The notes beneath the pieces were generated by a model that did no database searches, was not told the origin of the DNA, and saw only the letters and a list, made by a program, of their open reading frames with translations. Shown piece by piece: positions 17,245 through 26,276 of a stretch of 64,000 nucleotides of DNA (position 1 is the stretch's first letter; each line of letters opens with the position of its first letter). The position numbers and the translations under genes are program-made. The stretch lies in assembly GCA_020637895.1 (NCBI GenBank), contig JACKJP010000003.1, positions 248,001 through 312,000 on the forward strand, given 5' to 3'. This stretch comes from Rhodobiaceae bacterium. GTDB taxonomy: Bacteria > Pseudomonadota > Alphaproteobacteria > Rhizobiales > Tepidamorphaceae.

Positions 17245-18669
17245 TCAGACATCGACGATCCAGGTGTCCTTGGTGCCGCCGCCCTGACTGGAATTGACGA
17301 CAAGGGAACCTTCCTTCAGCGCGACACGGGTCAAGCCGCCCGGTACGATGCGAACCTTGTCCGCGCCCGTCAGGACGAACGGTCTGAGATCCACATGACG
17401 CGGCGCTATGCCCTGCTCAACGAAGGTCGGCGTTGTCGTAAGCGACAGCGTCGGCTGGGCGATATAGTTGTCCGGCTTGGCCTTCAGGCGCTTGGCGAAC
17501 TCGTCGATCGTCTTCTTGTCGGCGGCAGGCCCGACCAGCATGCCGTAGCCGCCCGAGCCGTGAACTTCCTTGACCACGAGTTCGGGCAGATGGTCGAGGA
17601 CGTATGAAAGCGACTCTGCTTCCCGGCAACGATAGGTCGGTACGTTCTTCAACAGGGCATCCGACCCGGTATAGAAGCGGACGATCTCGGGCATGTAGGA
17701 ATAGATCGCCTTGTCGTCGGCGATGCCGGTGCCGACGGCATTGGCGAGGGTGACATTGCCGGCGCGGTAGGCGGCGATAAGGCCGGGAACGCCGAGCGCC
17801 GAATCCGGCCGGAAGGCGAGGGGGTCGAGGAAATCGTCGTCGAGCCTGCGATAGATGACATCCACGCGCTGGGGGCCCTGCGTCGTGCGCATGTAAACGA
17901 CTTCGTTGTCTACGAACAGGTCTGTACCCTCGACCAGTTCGATACCCAGCCGGTCGGCGAGAAACGAATGCTCGTAGTAGGCCGAATTGTATGGGCCGGG
18001 TGTCAACAGCGCCGCGGTCGGCACGCCGGGCGCATTGGCTGGCGCGATCGAGGCGAGGGTTGCCAGCAGTTCGTCGGGATAGATATCGACCGGCGCGACC
18101 TTCATGCGCGAGAAAAGCTCCGGGAACAGGAGCATCATGATCTCGCGATCCTCCAGCATGTAGGAGACGCCGGAGGGGGTGCGCGCATTATCCTCGAGCA
18201 CGTAGAACGTATCAGCGTCGACCCTGACGATATCGATGCCGGCAATCGGCACGTAGATGTCGTGGGGAACCTTCATGCCCATCATTTCCGGCCGGAAGGC
18301 GGGATTGGCATAGATCAGCTCTTCGGGGACGATGCCGGCTTTCAGGATTTCGCGTGGGCCGTAAAGGTCGGCGAGAAAGGCATTGATGGCGCGGGCCCGC
18401 TGCTCGAGGCCGGCGGAAAGGCTGTCCCATTCCGGCCGCGTGATGACGCGCGGGATAATGTCGAAGGGAATGATGCGTTCTTCGGAGTTTGCCTCGCCGT
18501 AGACGGCAAAGGTAATGCCGATGCGCCGGAAAAGGAGTTCGGCCTCTGCGCGCCTGCTGGCGAGAACTTCAGGCGTGGTCGATTGCAGGAAGGCGTCGAT
18601 AGCTTCGTATCCGGACCGGCAACGGCCATCCTTCCCCCACATTTCATCAAACGCCGCAGTTACTGGCAA
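17245..18669 (-). CDS. Circularly permuted ATP-grasp protein (Anbu operon)
   Basis: A 474-residue protein of the circularly permuted ATP-grasp type 2 family (formerly DUF404/DUF407), with AFDEMWG at the N-terminus, YVPIAGIDIVRVD, FYVLEDNARTPSGVSYMLE and KEVHGSGGYGMLVGP. It is expected to form an amide bond using ATP. The start is a TTG at 18669 with GGAAGG about 7 bases upstream; the first internal ATG (residue 10) would cut into the conserved AFDEM motif. It is the first gene of the four-gene operon. The 238-base gap upstream (18670-18907) should hold the promoter; no clear -35/-10 pair was recognised. Confidence 0.87.
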   Translation of the reverse strand: MPVTAAFDEMWGKDGRCRSGYEAIDAFLQSTTPEVLASRRAEAELLFRRIGITFAVYGEANSEERIIPFDIIPRVITRPEWDSLSAGLEQRARAINAFLADLYGPREILKAGIVPEELIYANPAFRPEMMGMKVPHDIYVPIAGIDIVRVDADTFYVLEDNARTPSGVSYMLEDREIMMLLFPELFSRMKVAPVDIYPDELLATLASIAPANAPGVPTAALLTPGPYNSAYYEHSFLADRLGIELVEGTDLFVDNEVVYMRTTQGPQRVDVIYRRLDDDFLDPLAFRPDSALGVPGLIAAYRAGNVTLANAVGTGIADDKAIYSYMPEIVRFYTGSDALLKNVPTYRCREAESLSYVLDHLPELVVKEVHGSGGYGMLVGPAADKKTIDEFAKRLKAKPDNYIAQPTLSLTTTPTFVEQGIAPRHVDLRPFVLTGADKVRIVPGGLTRVALKEGSLVVNSSQGGGTKDTWIVDV

Positions 18670-18907
18670 ACCGTACCTTCCATTCCAGATTTACTCGCAG
18701 TTGTTCCGATGGTGACGGGAGCAAACGCAAATGTCGAGGGGATCGTTGCCAAAATTGAAGGCAATCATTCGGCCGCAACTGCCTCAGTTGCGGCAAGAAG
18801 GGCGCAATTGCACAATGAATAGGCGTTTTGTTGCAAGGCGTGGGTAATTGAACAGGAATCGCGAGACCTGATCGCCTTTCAGTCTCCGCCGCTGACCGTC
18901 GCCTGGG

Positions 18908-20137
18908 TCAACCGAAGGGCAGGGATTCAGCTTGCGGGGCGGCCGCTCGCTGCGCGACGGCTGCAATCGCCACAAAAGCAGCAAGGCCCGCCGCGGCGAT
19001 GAAGATGACGCACCACAAGGCCAGCATCGGCGATGTCGCGGCCATCAGCGCGGAGAGGGCAAACGGGGCAAACGAGGCGGAGAACTGGCGAGCGGCGGTT
19101 ACCCAGCCGAGCCGCGCGCCATACCCAATGCGTCCGAACAGTTCCAGCGGCAGCGTTCCGCCGACGATGCTTGTCAGTCCGCCGCCGAGGCCGAACATGA
19201 TGACAGCGGCCGCGATGAGCGTCTGCCAGGGCGCGCCGACCACAAACAGTATCAGTCCGCCGCCCATCAGACCGGCAGCAATGACCGCGAGATGGCGTTG
19301 CGGCAGACCGCCGCCGAACAGCATGTTGATGAAACGGCTGGCGACCTGCGCGGGTCCGTAAAGCGTGGCAAGGAGCACGCCCGAGCCGGCCGGTCCGAGC
19401 ATATCGATGAGCGGCACCAGATGGAGCAGAACTGCCGCAAGGACAAATCCTTCCGCCGCAAAGCCAAAAAGGACCACTGGAAAAATTGTTCGAACGCGCG
19501 CTGGGTCGAGCGCCGCTACATGTGTTTCCGCCGAGGGTGGGTTGCCGGCCCGCGCTCGCTCGCGTCTTCCCGACAGCCGCATCAGCGCGGCATGAACGGG
19601 CAGGCATATTGCAAGGTGGAGCCCCGCAAACACGAACAGGACGCCGCGCCAGGACAGGTATTCGTGCAGGACATCCGTGACCGGCCAGAAGATCGACGAA
19701 GCAAAGCCGGCAATCAGCGTCACGTGCGTGATCGCCCTTTGTGCGCCCGCCGGACCGATTTGGACGATGGCGACAAAGGCCGTGGCATAAAGCACGAAAC
19801 ATGCGGCCAGCTGCATCGCGATAATCGCTGCGGACAGACTTGCAAGATCGGGTGCCAATGCGCTCGCTGCGAGGCACAGCGCGGCCGATGCCGAGCCTGC
19901 TGTCATCAATCGTCCAGCGCCGAACCGATCAGCCCAGCGTCCCGCCGTCGGCGCCAGAAGGCTACCGAGGAACAGCGCGACCGAAAAACCGCCGAAGATC
20001 CATTGCTCCGGCAATTCGAACTCAGCTGAAATGGACGGGATGAGGATCGGGAGGCTGTAATAGAGGGTGCCGTAGCCGATTACCTGCGTGATGCCGAGCG
20101 CGGCGATAGCAGGGCGCGGTGTGTCGGCATCATGCAT
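18908..20137 (-). CDS. MFS transporter in an arsR operon
   Basis: A 409-residue major facilitator protein with 12 predicted membrane segments and the A-like loop GRWADRFGAGRLM after TM2. The N-terminus (PAIAALGITQVIGYGTLYYSLPILIP) resembles a group of MFS proteins often found behind ArsR regulators. Its start at 20137 overlaps the end of the small Cys-rich gene by 8 bases, so translation is coupled. Context suggests export of a metalloid or thiol-reactive compound; ArsK-type arsenite efflux is one possibility, but no substrate motif proves this. Confidence 0.82.
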   Translation of the reverse strand: MHDADTPRPAIAALGITQVIGYGTLYYSLPILIPSISAEFELPEQWIFGGFSVALFLGSLLAPTAGRWADRFGAGRLMTAGSASAALCLAASALAPDLASLSAAIIAMQLAACFVLYATAFVAIVQIGPAGAQRAITHVTLIAGFASSIFWPVTDVLHEYLSWRGVLFVFAGLHLAICLPVHAALMRLSGRRERARAGNPPSAETHVAALDPARVRTIFPVVLFGFAAEGFVLAAVLLHLVPLIDMLGPAGSGVLLATLYGPAQVASRFINMLFGGGLPQRHLAVIAAGLMGGGLILFVVGAPWQTLIAAAVIMFGLGGGLTSIVGGTLPLELFGRIGYGARLGWVTAARQFSASFAPFALSALMAATSPMLALWCVIFIAAAGLAAFVAIAAVAQRAAAPQAESLPFG

Positions 20138-20306
20138 CGACAGATCTCGCCGCTTTTTCGCGGCACCCGCAGCCCTTCCGACCGGCAACCCTGGCCTCCG
20201 CATCCTCAACGCAGCAGGCGTTGGTCTCCGCAGGCGCCGGGCCGCCGCAGCAATCGCCTCTTTCATTGCAGGGCAGGGTCGAGGATTTCTTGCCTGTGAT
20301 GGACAT
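20130..20306 (-). CDS. Small Cys-rich protein between arsR and MFS genes
   Basis: A 58-residue protein with paired cysteines: PCNERGDCCGG near residue 13, then NACCVEDAEA and GRKGCGCREK. The clustered CC and CGC motifs suggest soft-metal or metalloid binding. ATG at 20306 has GAGG 9 bases upstream. It lies 15 bases downstream of arsR and its last 8 bases overlap the MFS start. I recall similar Cys-rich tails near arsenic genes but cannot name a family. A metallochaperone or peptide that delivers substrate to the MFS pump is a guess. Confidence 0.6.
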   Translation of the reverse strand: MSITGKKSSTLPCNERGDCCGGPAPAETNACCVEDAEARVAGRKGCGCREKAARSVDA

Positions 20307-20320
20307 GGCGGCTGCCTCAG

Positions 20321-20629
20321 TCACCGTGTCGACGGCGCGCAGGTCGCGTCCGCGCAGCACTCGTCCGCAAGGTATCCGATCAGCGCATTCATACGGACGT
20401 AATCGGCCCGACAGATGAGCGTCGTTCCATGCCGTTCCTGCGTTACAAGACCTGTTTCGCACAGTCGTTTGCAATGATGGGAAAGGGTCGAGCCGGGGAT
20501 GCCAAGCCGCGTCTGGACCTGTCCGACGGACAGTCCGGCTTCGCCCGCGCGTACCAGCACGCGATAAATGTTCAGGCGCGTCGGATTGCCGAGGGCTTCC
20601 AGCTGCGCCGATGCTATTTCGAGTTTCAT
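20321..20629 (-). CDS. ArsR/SmtB-family transcriptional regulator
   Basis: A 102-residue winged-helix repressor. MKLEIASAQLEALGNPTRLN is the family start, the recognition helix is in IPGSTLSHHCKRLCETGLV, and C-terminal Cys residues (ECCADATCAPS) plus Cys78 in the RHGTTLICRADY segment could form a thiol ligand site for As(III)/Sb(III) or another soft metal. The start ATG at 20629 lies inside a perfect 13-bp inverted repeat, which suggests autoregulation. It heads the operon arsR / Cys-rich protein / MFS. Confidence 0.87.
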   Translation of the reverse strand: MKLEIASAQLEALGNPTRLNIYRVLVRAGEAGLSVGQVQTRLGIPGSTLSHHCKRLCETGLVTQERHGTTLICRADYVRMNALIGYLADECCADATCAPSTR

Positions 20630-20641
20630 CGAAATAGCATC
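20610..20641. promoter_or_regulatory. Perfect 13-bp inverted repeat over the arsR start
   Basis: Arms GATGCTATTTCGA (20610-20622) and TCGAAATAGCATC (20629-20641) are separated by 6 bases. The repeat spans the arsR start codon, so it could be an operator or a hairpin that hides the start in the mRNA. The core ATCGAAATAG recurs in the next repeat. Confidence 0.6.
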
Positions 20642-20664
20642 CAGTCGATTGATGCTGCTGTCAA

Positions 20665-20692
20665 TTCTATTTCTATCGATATCGAAATAGAA
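20665..20692. promoter_or_regulatory. Second ArsR operator-like inverted repeat
   Basis: Arms TTCTATTTC (20665-20673) and GAAATAGAA (20684-20692) flank TATCGATATC. The site lies about 40 bases upstream of arsR and shares ATCGAAATAG with the repeat over the start codon, as expected of a dimeric winged-helix repressor binding twice. The whole 20,630-20,881 gap is the divergent promoter region for arsR and the NEW3 gene. Confidence 0.55.
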
Positions 20693-20881
20693 ATGTTTCG
20701 CCCGCATGTGAAATGGCGCAACTCATTGTAAACATGAAGTAATATTAAAAAATGTTAATGTTGGCGCCGCAATCGCGCCACATTCCGCGCCTCCTTTCAG
20801 CGCTCAACTTTTCTTTCGGGTTGTTTCGGGGCACCCGGCATCGTCACAGCAGACAGGCCGAACGACATCGGGAGGAAACTC

Positions 20882-22099
20882 ATGAAATTCGCGCCAGGAT
20901 TTCACATCCGCAGGCATGCATTCATCGTGTTCGTGGCGACCGCTACGGTCGCCGGGGCAGCAATCTTACCGGCACAGGCGCAGAACGCCGACAGCGCGGC
21001 AGCGACCGCTACGGCTCCAAAGGGGCTGTGGCTGACGACGCCTTTCCCCGAATTTGCGACGCAGGCTGGCAAGAAGGTCGATCTCGACGTCAAGCTGGTC
21101 AACAACGGGCTGCCGCCGCAGCGGGTGCAACTCGCGGTCAATGATCTGCCCGATGGCTGGAAATGGGAGATCGTCGGTGACAGTCACGATGTCGCGGCAG
21201 CCATTGCGCAGACCGGTCAGACCGTCGATCTGAAGCTCAGCGTTACGCCACCGGCCGATGCGGCGAAGAAGGATTATGCGTTCACGATCGCCGCCGATAC
21301 GGGCGAGCGCGTGTTGTCACTGCCGGTGACCTTGCAGATTGCCGAGGTGAAGCCAGCGGAACTGACGCTGAAACCGGATTTGCCGGCGTTGCGTGGGTCG
21401 GCCAAATCGGCCTTCGAATTCCAGGTGAAGGCAAGCAATGACGGGCAGGCCGATACGGTCGTCAATCTGCTCTCCAAGGCACCGGCCGGCTTTCAGGTGA
21501 CGTTCAAGGAGGCCTACGGATCTCAGGAGCTGACGAGCCTGCCGCTGGATGCGGGCAAGTCCAAGAGCCTGAAAGTCAGCGTCAGGCCGCCGGAGGACGT
21601 TGCCGCCGGTCAATATCCGGTCCTGATTGCTGCCGCCGGTGATGAAGCCAAGGCAACACAGCAACTCGTTCTCGACATTACCGGCCAGCCGACGCTGGAA
21701 CTTGCCGGCCCCGATGGCCGGGTTTCAGGCGATGCAACGGCCGGCAAGGAAAGAACCTTCAACTTCACCTTGAAGAATAGCGGCACCGCGGCGGCTGAAG
21801 GCATCGGCTTCTCGGCCAATTCCCCGCAGGACTGGAAAGTGACTTTTTCGCCCGACAAGATCGCCGAGATCGCGCCCGGACAAAGCGAGCAGGTCGCCGT
21901 CTCCATCACGCCGTCCACGCGCTCCATTGCCGGTGACTATGTTGTGCAGGTCCGCAGCCATGGAGAGGGCGTCTCGGACAACTCCAACTTCCGCGTCACC
22001 GTATCGACGTCGACCATCTGGGGCGTTGCGGGACTTGGCGTGATCGCCGCAGCATTCGTCGTTCTCGGATTTTCGGTTTCAAGGTACGGCCGCAGATGA
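20882..22099 (+). CDS. NEW3-domain exported, membrane-anchored protein
   Basis: A 405-residue protein: signal peptide (FIVFVATATVAGAAILPAQA), then three or four Ig-like NEW3 (NPCBM-associated) repeats, seen as recurring N-x-G...V-x-L and PP-D-A/PED-V-A-x-G patterns, and one C-terminal membrane helix (WGVAGLGVIAAAFVVLGF) followed by basic residues. It should project into the periplasm. It overlaps an ABC ATPase by 4 bases and a permease follows, so it is probably part of that transporter. The ribosome site is GGGAGG 9 bases before ATG. Confidence 0.75.
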   Translation: MKFAPGFHIRRHAFIVFVATATVAGAAILPAQAQNADSAAATATAPKGLWLTTPFPEFATQAGKKVDLDVKLVNNGLPPQRVQLAVNDLPDGWKWEIVGDSHDVAAAIAQTGQTVDLKLSVTPPADAAKKDYAFTIAADTGERVLSLPVTLQIAEVKPAELTLKPDLPALRGSAKSAFEFQVKASNDGQADTVVNLLSKAPAGFQVTFKEAYGSQELTSLPLDAGKSKSLKVSVRPPEDVAAGQYPVLIAAAGDEAKATQQLVLDITGQPTLELAGPDGRVSGDATAGKERTFNFTLKNSGTAAAEGIGFSANSPQDWKVTFSPDKIAEIAPGQSEQVAVSITPSTRSIAGDYVVQVRSHGEGVSDNSNFRVTVSTSTIWGVAGLGVIAAAFVVLGFSVSRYGRR

Positions 22100-23055
22100 G
22101 CCCGGTCATCGAAACCAACGGGCTGGTCAAGCGCTATGGCCGCTTCACCGCCGTCGATCATGTGAACCTTTCGGTGGAAAAGGGTGAGGTGTTCGGCCTG
22201 CTCGGCCCGAACGGCTCGGGAAAGACAACGACAATCCTGCTGCTTCTCGGTCTGACTGAGCCGACCGAGGGAGAAGTGCGGGTCAATGGACTGGATCCTC
22301 TTCGTCAGCCGCTCGCCGTCAAGAGCCGGGTTGGTTATTTGCCCGACCAAGTCGGCTTCTACGACGCCATGACGGCGCGAGAAAACCTCGCCTATACGGC
22401 GCGGCTGGCGGGGCTGCGGGGGACCGACGCGGCAGGGCGGATAATAACGGCGTTAAGCCGGGTCCGCCTTGCCGACGTCGCGGACAAGCGCGTCGGGACC
22501 TTCTCGCGCGGCATGCGGCAGCGGCTCGGTCTGGCGGAAGTCATTCTCAAGAATGCCGATATCGCGATCCTCGACGAACCGACCGGTGGCCTGGACCCGC
22601 AGGCGACACAGGAACTGCTGGAACTGATCGGTTCGCTCGCGCATGAGGGCATGACGATCGTCCTTTCCTCGCATCTGCTGAGCATGGTGCAGGCCGTGTG
22701 CCACCGCGTCGCGCTCTTCAACAGGGGTCGCATCGGCCTGACCGGCCGCGTCTCCGACCTGACCAGCGCGGTTCTCGGCGGCGCCTATGAAGTCGAGGTC
22801 GAGGCCAGTGGTGCCGATGTTCCCGCAGTGCTTGGCGGGGCCGAGCATGTCACGGGGATCGCCGTCGCCGGTCCCGGCCTGTGGCGCGTCGATGCCGACG
22901 CGGATGTGAGGCCGCAGATCGCCCGGCGGATCGTCGAGGCGGGTGGCGCGCTCAAGAACATGTCGATCCGGCGCACGACGCTGGACGAGGTCTATGTCCG
23001 CTACTTCCAGGAAACGAAAAATCAGCAGGAGAAGAAAGATGCCGAGGCAGCGTGA
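22096..23055 (+). CDS. ABC transporter ATPase (NosF-like)
   Basis: A 319-residue ABC ATPase with Walker A GPNGSGKTT near residue 37, signature FSRGMRQRLGLAEV, Walker B IAILDEPTGGLDP and H-loop VLSSHLL. The long C-terminal part (from about residue 220) is typical of NosF/CcmA-type exporters that pair with a six-helix permease. It overlaps the NEW3 gene by 4 bases and the permease gene by 17. Confidence 0.88.
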   Translation: MSPVIETNGLVKRYGRFTAVDHVNLSVEKGEVFGLLGPNGSGKTTTILLLLGLTEPTEGEVRVNGLDPLRQPLAVKSRVGYLPDQVGFYDAMTARENLAYTARLAGLRGTDAAGRIITALSRVRLADVADKRVGTFSRGMRQRLGLAEVILKNADIAILDEPTGGLDPQATQELLELIGSLAHEGMTIVLSSHLLSMVQAVCHRVALFNRGRIGLTGRVSDLTSAVLGGAYEVEVEASGADVPAVLGGAEHVTGIAVAGPGLWRVDADADVRPQIARRIVEAGGALKNMSIRRTTLDEVYVRYFQETKNQQEKKDAEAA

Positions 23056-23998
23056 GGGCTCCCCGTTTACGGGTCTTTCCACCATCGCGCTGAAAGAAGC
23101 GGCGGACCACATGACCAGCGCGCGCATTCATCTGGTGCTGCTGCTCATCCTGCTGACCGCCATAGGCGCTGTCTATGCGGCCATCGGTCAGATCAAGGCG
23201 ACGGTCAGCGAAGACCAGTTCCTGTTCCTCAGCCTGCTGACGACCGCGCGAGACCCGCTACCGTCATTCGTCGCGTTTCTCGGCTTTCTGCTGCCGCTCG
23301 TGTCCATCGCGCTCGGTTTCGACGGCATCAATGGCGAATATAACCGGCGAACGCTCTCGCGGGTTCTGGCGCAGCCGATCTACCGCGATGCGTTCCTGAC
23401 GGGAAAATTCCTCGGCGGCCTTCTGGTCATCGCGATATGCCTGCTCGCCCTTTGGCTCCTCGTGACGGGAATGGGTATCCTGCTGCTCGGGCTACCTCCC
23501 GGCGGCGAGGAAGTCATCCGTGGCCTTGCCTTCCTGCTGGCGTCTTTTGTCTACGCTGGCGTCTGGCTTGCCGTCTCGCTGGTCTTTTCCACGCTCTTCC
23601 GTTCGCCCGCGACGTCGGCGCTGGCGGCGCTGGCGCTGTGGCTGATCTTCACGATCTTCTGGTCTATGCTGGCGCCGCTGATCGCGAGCGCTTTCGTTCA
23701 AATCGATCCATACGATCCGGTTTCGCAACTGAACTTCATCGAGCTCCAGCGCGGCATCGCGCGCATCTCTCCGCAGACGCTCTATGACGAGATGACGCTT
23801 GGTCTGCTCAATCCGACAACGCGTGCTTTCGGCCCGGTCTTCACCAGCCAGCTGAAGAATGCCCTGATGGGCTCACCGCTGCCCCTGTCGGAGAGTCTGA
23901 GGCTCGTATGGCCGCAACTCGCCGGCATGATCGCGGCCGTCGTGCTGTTGTTCACGGTCGCCTATGTGTCGTTCCAGCGGCAGGAGATCCGCGCCTAG
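23039..23998 (+). CDS. ABC transporter permease (NosY/ABC-2 type)
   Basis: A 319-residue membrane protein with six hydrophobic segments (the first is HLVLLLILLTAIGAVYAAI). FDGINGEYNRRTLSRVLAQP is the ABC-2/NosY motif after TM2. It forms a transporter with the preceding ATPase and NEW3 protein; cargo is unknown. ATG 23039 overlaps the ATPase gene. Its stop overlaps that of radC, which is read convergently. Confidence 0.86.
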   Translation: MPRQREGSPFTGLSTIALKEAADHMTSARIHLVLLLILLTAIGAVYAAIGQIKATVSEDQFLFLSLLTTARDPLPSFVAFLGFLLPLVSIALGFDGINGEYNRRTLSRVLAQPIYRDAFLTGKFLGGLLVIAICLLALWLLVTGMGILLLGLPPGGEEVIRGLAFLLASFVYAGVWLAVSLVFSTLFRSPATSALAALALWLIFTIFWSMLAPLIASAFVQIDPYDPVSQLNFIELQRGIARISPQTLYDEMTLGLLNPTTRAFGPVFTSQLKNALMGSPLPLSESLRLVWPQLAGMIAAVVLLFTVAYVSFQRQEIRA

Positions 23999-24696
23999 AT
24001 CAGCTTCATTGCCTTGAGCGAGGCGTGGCCGTGACGGCCAACGATGATGTGATCGTGCAACGCGATGCCGAGCGGCTTTGCGATATCGGCGAGTTGCCGC
24101 GTCATCTCGATATCGGCATTGGAGGGGGCGGGATCGCCGCTCGGGTGATTGTGGACCAGGACGATGGCGGTGGCAGACAGTTCCAGTGCACGCTTCACCA
24201 CCTCGCGCGGATAGACGGGCGTGTGATCGACCGTACCGGTCTGCTGGACTTCATCGGCGATGAGCGCATTCTTCTTGTCCAGAAACAGGATGCGAAACTG
24301 CTCCTTTTCAGCGAATGCCATTGCCGTGCGGCAGTAGTCGATTACCGCGTTCCAGGAAGAAAGAACCGTGCGCTGCGCAATCTCACCGCGCGCCATGCGT
24401 TCGGCGGCGGCGTGGATGACCGCGAAATAATCGGCGGTGGTCTCGCCGATGCCGTCGAACTCCTCAAGCAGTTTGCGGGGCGCGGCGATCACGCCGCCGA
24501 ATGACCCGAAGCGTGCAAGCAACTGCTTCGCGAGCGGTTTCACGTCCTTGCGCGGTATCATCGAAAACAGCAGAAGTTCGAGGAGTTCGTAGTCGGGAAG
24601 GGCTGCCGCGCCGGCTTCGCGCAGGCGCTTCCTCAACCGTTCCCGATGGCCGTGAAAGTGGGGCTTGTCGTCAGCCGTCCCGCCGCCAGCCGACAT
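23995..24696 (-). CDS. radC: RadC family protein (JAMM domain)
   Basis: A 233-residue RadC/YeeS-type protein. An N-terminal helix-hairpin-helix-like region (LARFGSFGGVIAAP, FDGIGETTADYF) precedes the MPN/JAMM domain with the metal-binding motif HNHPSGDPAPSNAD near residue 178. It is not a proven DNA repair protein. ATG 24696 is the family start; an upstream extension to 24840 is spurious. Confidence 0.9.
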   Translation of the reverse strand: MSAGGGTADDKPHFHGHRERLRKRLREAGAAALPDYELLELLLFSMIPRKDVKPLAKQLLARFGSFGGVIAAPRKLLEEFDGIGETTADYFAVIHAAAERMARGEIAQRTVLSSWNAVIDYCRTAMAFAEKEQFRILFLDKKNALIADEVQQTGTVDHTPVYPREVVKRALELSATAIVLVHNHPSGDPAPSNADIEMTRQLADIAKPLGIALHDHIIVGRHGHASLKAMKLI

Positions 24697-24709
24697 CAGC
24701 GCGCGCCGC

Positions 24710-25531
24710 TCAGGCGTAGGGCGGATGATCGAGGCCCGCCGGAGATTGGGTGAAGATTTCCACGCCGTCCTCGGTGACGCCGACCGTATGCTCGAACTGC
24801 GCCGACAGCGAGCGATCGCGGGTAACCGCAGTCCAGCCATCCGACAGGACCTTTACGTCCGGCTTTCCAAGATTGATCATCGGCTCGATGGTGAAGAACA
24901 TACCGGGCTTCAGCTCGACGCCGCTACCGGGCGTGCCGAAATGCAGGATGTTCGGCGCGTCGTGAAAGAGCCGGCCGAGGCCGTGGCCGCAGAAATCACG
25001 CACAACACTCATCCGCTCGCCCTCCGCGAATGTCTGGATCGCGTGGCCGATATCGCCCGTCGTGTTGCCCGGCCTGACCGCCTGGATGCCGCGTATGAGG
25101 CACTCATAGGTCACTTCCAGCAACCGTTCGGCGCGGCGCGAGATCTGGCCGGCCGCATACATGCGGCTGGAATCGCCGTGCCAGCCATCGAGGATCAGTG
25201 TGACGTCGATATTGACGATATCGCCTTCGCGCAGCGGCTTGTCGTTGGGCATGCCGTGACAGACGACGTGATTGATGGAGGTGCAGGTCGAGTAGCGGTA
25301 CCCGCGATAGTCGAGCGTCGCGGGCAGGGCGCCGTGGTCGCCGGCAAAGTCATAGACCAGCTTGTCGATACGCGCGGTCGTCACGCCGGGCGCTATTTCC
25401 GGCGCAAGCATGTCGAGCGCGCGCGCCGTGAGCTGTCCGGCCGCGCGCATGCCCTCAAAGGCATCCGCGCCATATAGGCGGATCTGACCGGTGTTACGTC
25501 CCGGGGCCGCTGCTGCGTCGATATAGGTCAT
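24710..25531 (-). CDS. map: Methionine aminopeptidase, type I
   Basis: A 273-residue type I MetAP. Metal and active-site residues are visible: His in CHGMPND near residue 92, Asp in NIDVT and HGDSS, His in CGHGLGRLFHDAP, Glu in FTIEPMI and Glu in FEHTVGV. It removes the initiator Met in the cytosol. It lies 13 bases upstream of radC and may be cotranscribed with sfsA and radC. Confidence 0.94.
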   Translation of the reverse strand: MTYIDAAAAPGRNTGQIRLYGADAFEGMRAAGQLTARALDMLAPEIAPGVTTARIDKLVYDFAGDHGALPATLDYRGYRYSTCTSINHVVCHGMPNDKPLREGDIVNIDVTLILDGWHGDSSRMYAAGQISRRAERLLEVTYECLIRGIQAVRPGNTTGDIGHAIQTFAEGERMSVVRDFCGHGLGRLFHDAPNILHFGTPGSGVELKPGMFFTIEPMINLGKPDVKVLSDGWTAVTRDRSLSAQFEHTVGVTEDGVEIFTQSPAGLDHPPYA

Positions 25532-25562
25532 GCGCCTTAGATCGTATGTCTTGGCGCTGGCG

Positions 25563-26276
25563 TCAATCCATGACCGGAACGCGGTCTTGCGCCACGATGG
25601 CCTCGGGTGTCACGCCGCAGCGCATAGCGAACATCTCCACACCTTCCCGTCGCGCTGCGTCGAAGCCGGCTGCAAAGCCCGGGTCGAGGTCTCGCGCGGG
25701 CGAAAACGCATCGACGTCGGCGCGCTGTATGATGAAGAGAACGGCGGCGCGACTGCCGGCCCGGACCATGGAAACAAGCTCTGCCAGATGTCTTGCACCG
25801 CGCGCTGTCCGGCAATCGGGAAATTCCGCGAGGCGGCCGCCTCTCACAAGATGGACGTTCTTGACCTCAAGATAGCAGGGCGGGCGGCCCTCGCCTGAAA
25901 GCAGAAAGTCCACGCGGCTCGCCTCGCCATAACGGACCTCACGGGCAATGGCGTCGTAGCCGGCGAGTTCCGGAATCCGCCCCGCAGCCACAGCCTCGGC
26001 GGCGATCGCATTGGCGCGGTTGGTATTGGCGCCCACAAGATGCGGTCCTGCGCCATTGTTGGCCTGAAGGATTTCCAGCGTCCAGGCGAGCTTGCGTTTG
26101 GGGTTGGAGGCGGGTTCCACGAAAGCGAGGGCGCCGGGCGTGTCGATGCCGAGCATCGCGCCCGGATTGGCGCAGTGCGCGACGATCTCACGCCCGTCGT
26201 CGAGCCCGATATCGGCGAAGAAGCGCTTGTAGCGGCGCAGGAACCGGCCGCGCAGAAGAGGAGATTCGAATTTCAT
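25563..26276 (-). CDS. sfsA: DNA/RNA nuclease SfsA
   Basis: A 237-residue SfsA protein: start MKFESPLLRGRFLRRYKRFF, VAHCANPGAMLG near residue 34, REVRYGEASRVDFLL near 120 and CYLEVKNVHLV near 140, the PD-(D/E)XK-like core. It was first described as a sugar fermentation stimulation protein and later shown to have nuclease features. It is 31 bases upstream of map on the same strand. Confidence 0.93.
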   Translation of the reverse strand: MKFESPLLRGRFLRRYKRFFADIGLDDGREIVAHCANPGAMLGIDTPGALAFVEPASNPKRKLAWTLEILQANNGAGPHLVGANTNRANAIAAEAVAAGRIPELAGYDAIAREVRYGEASRVDFLLSGEGRPPCYLEVKNVHLVRGGRLAEFPDCRTARGARHLAELVSMVRAGSRAAVLFIIQRADVDAFSPARDLDPGFAAGFDAARREGVEMFAMRCGVTPEAIVAQDRVPVMD

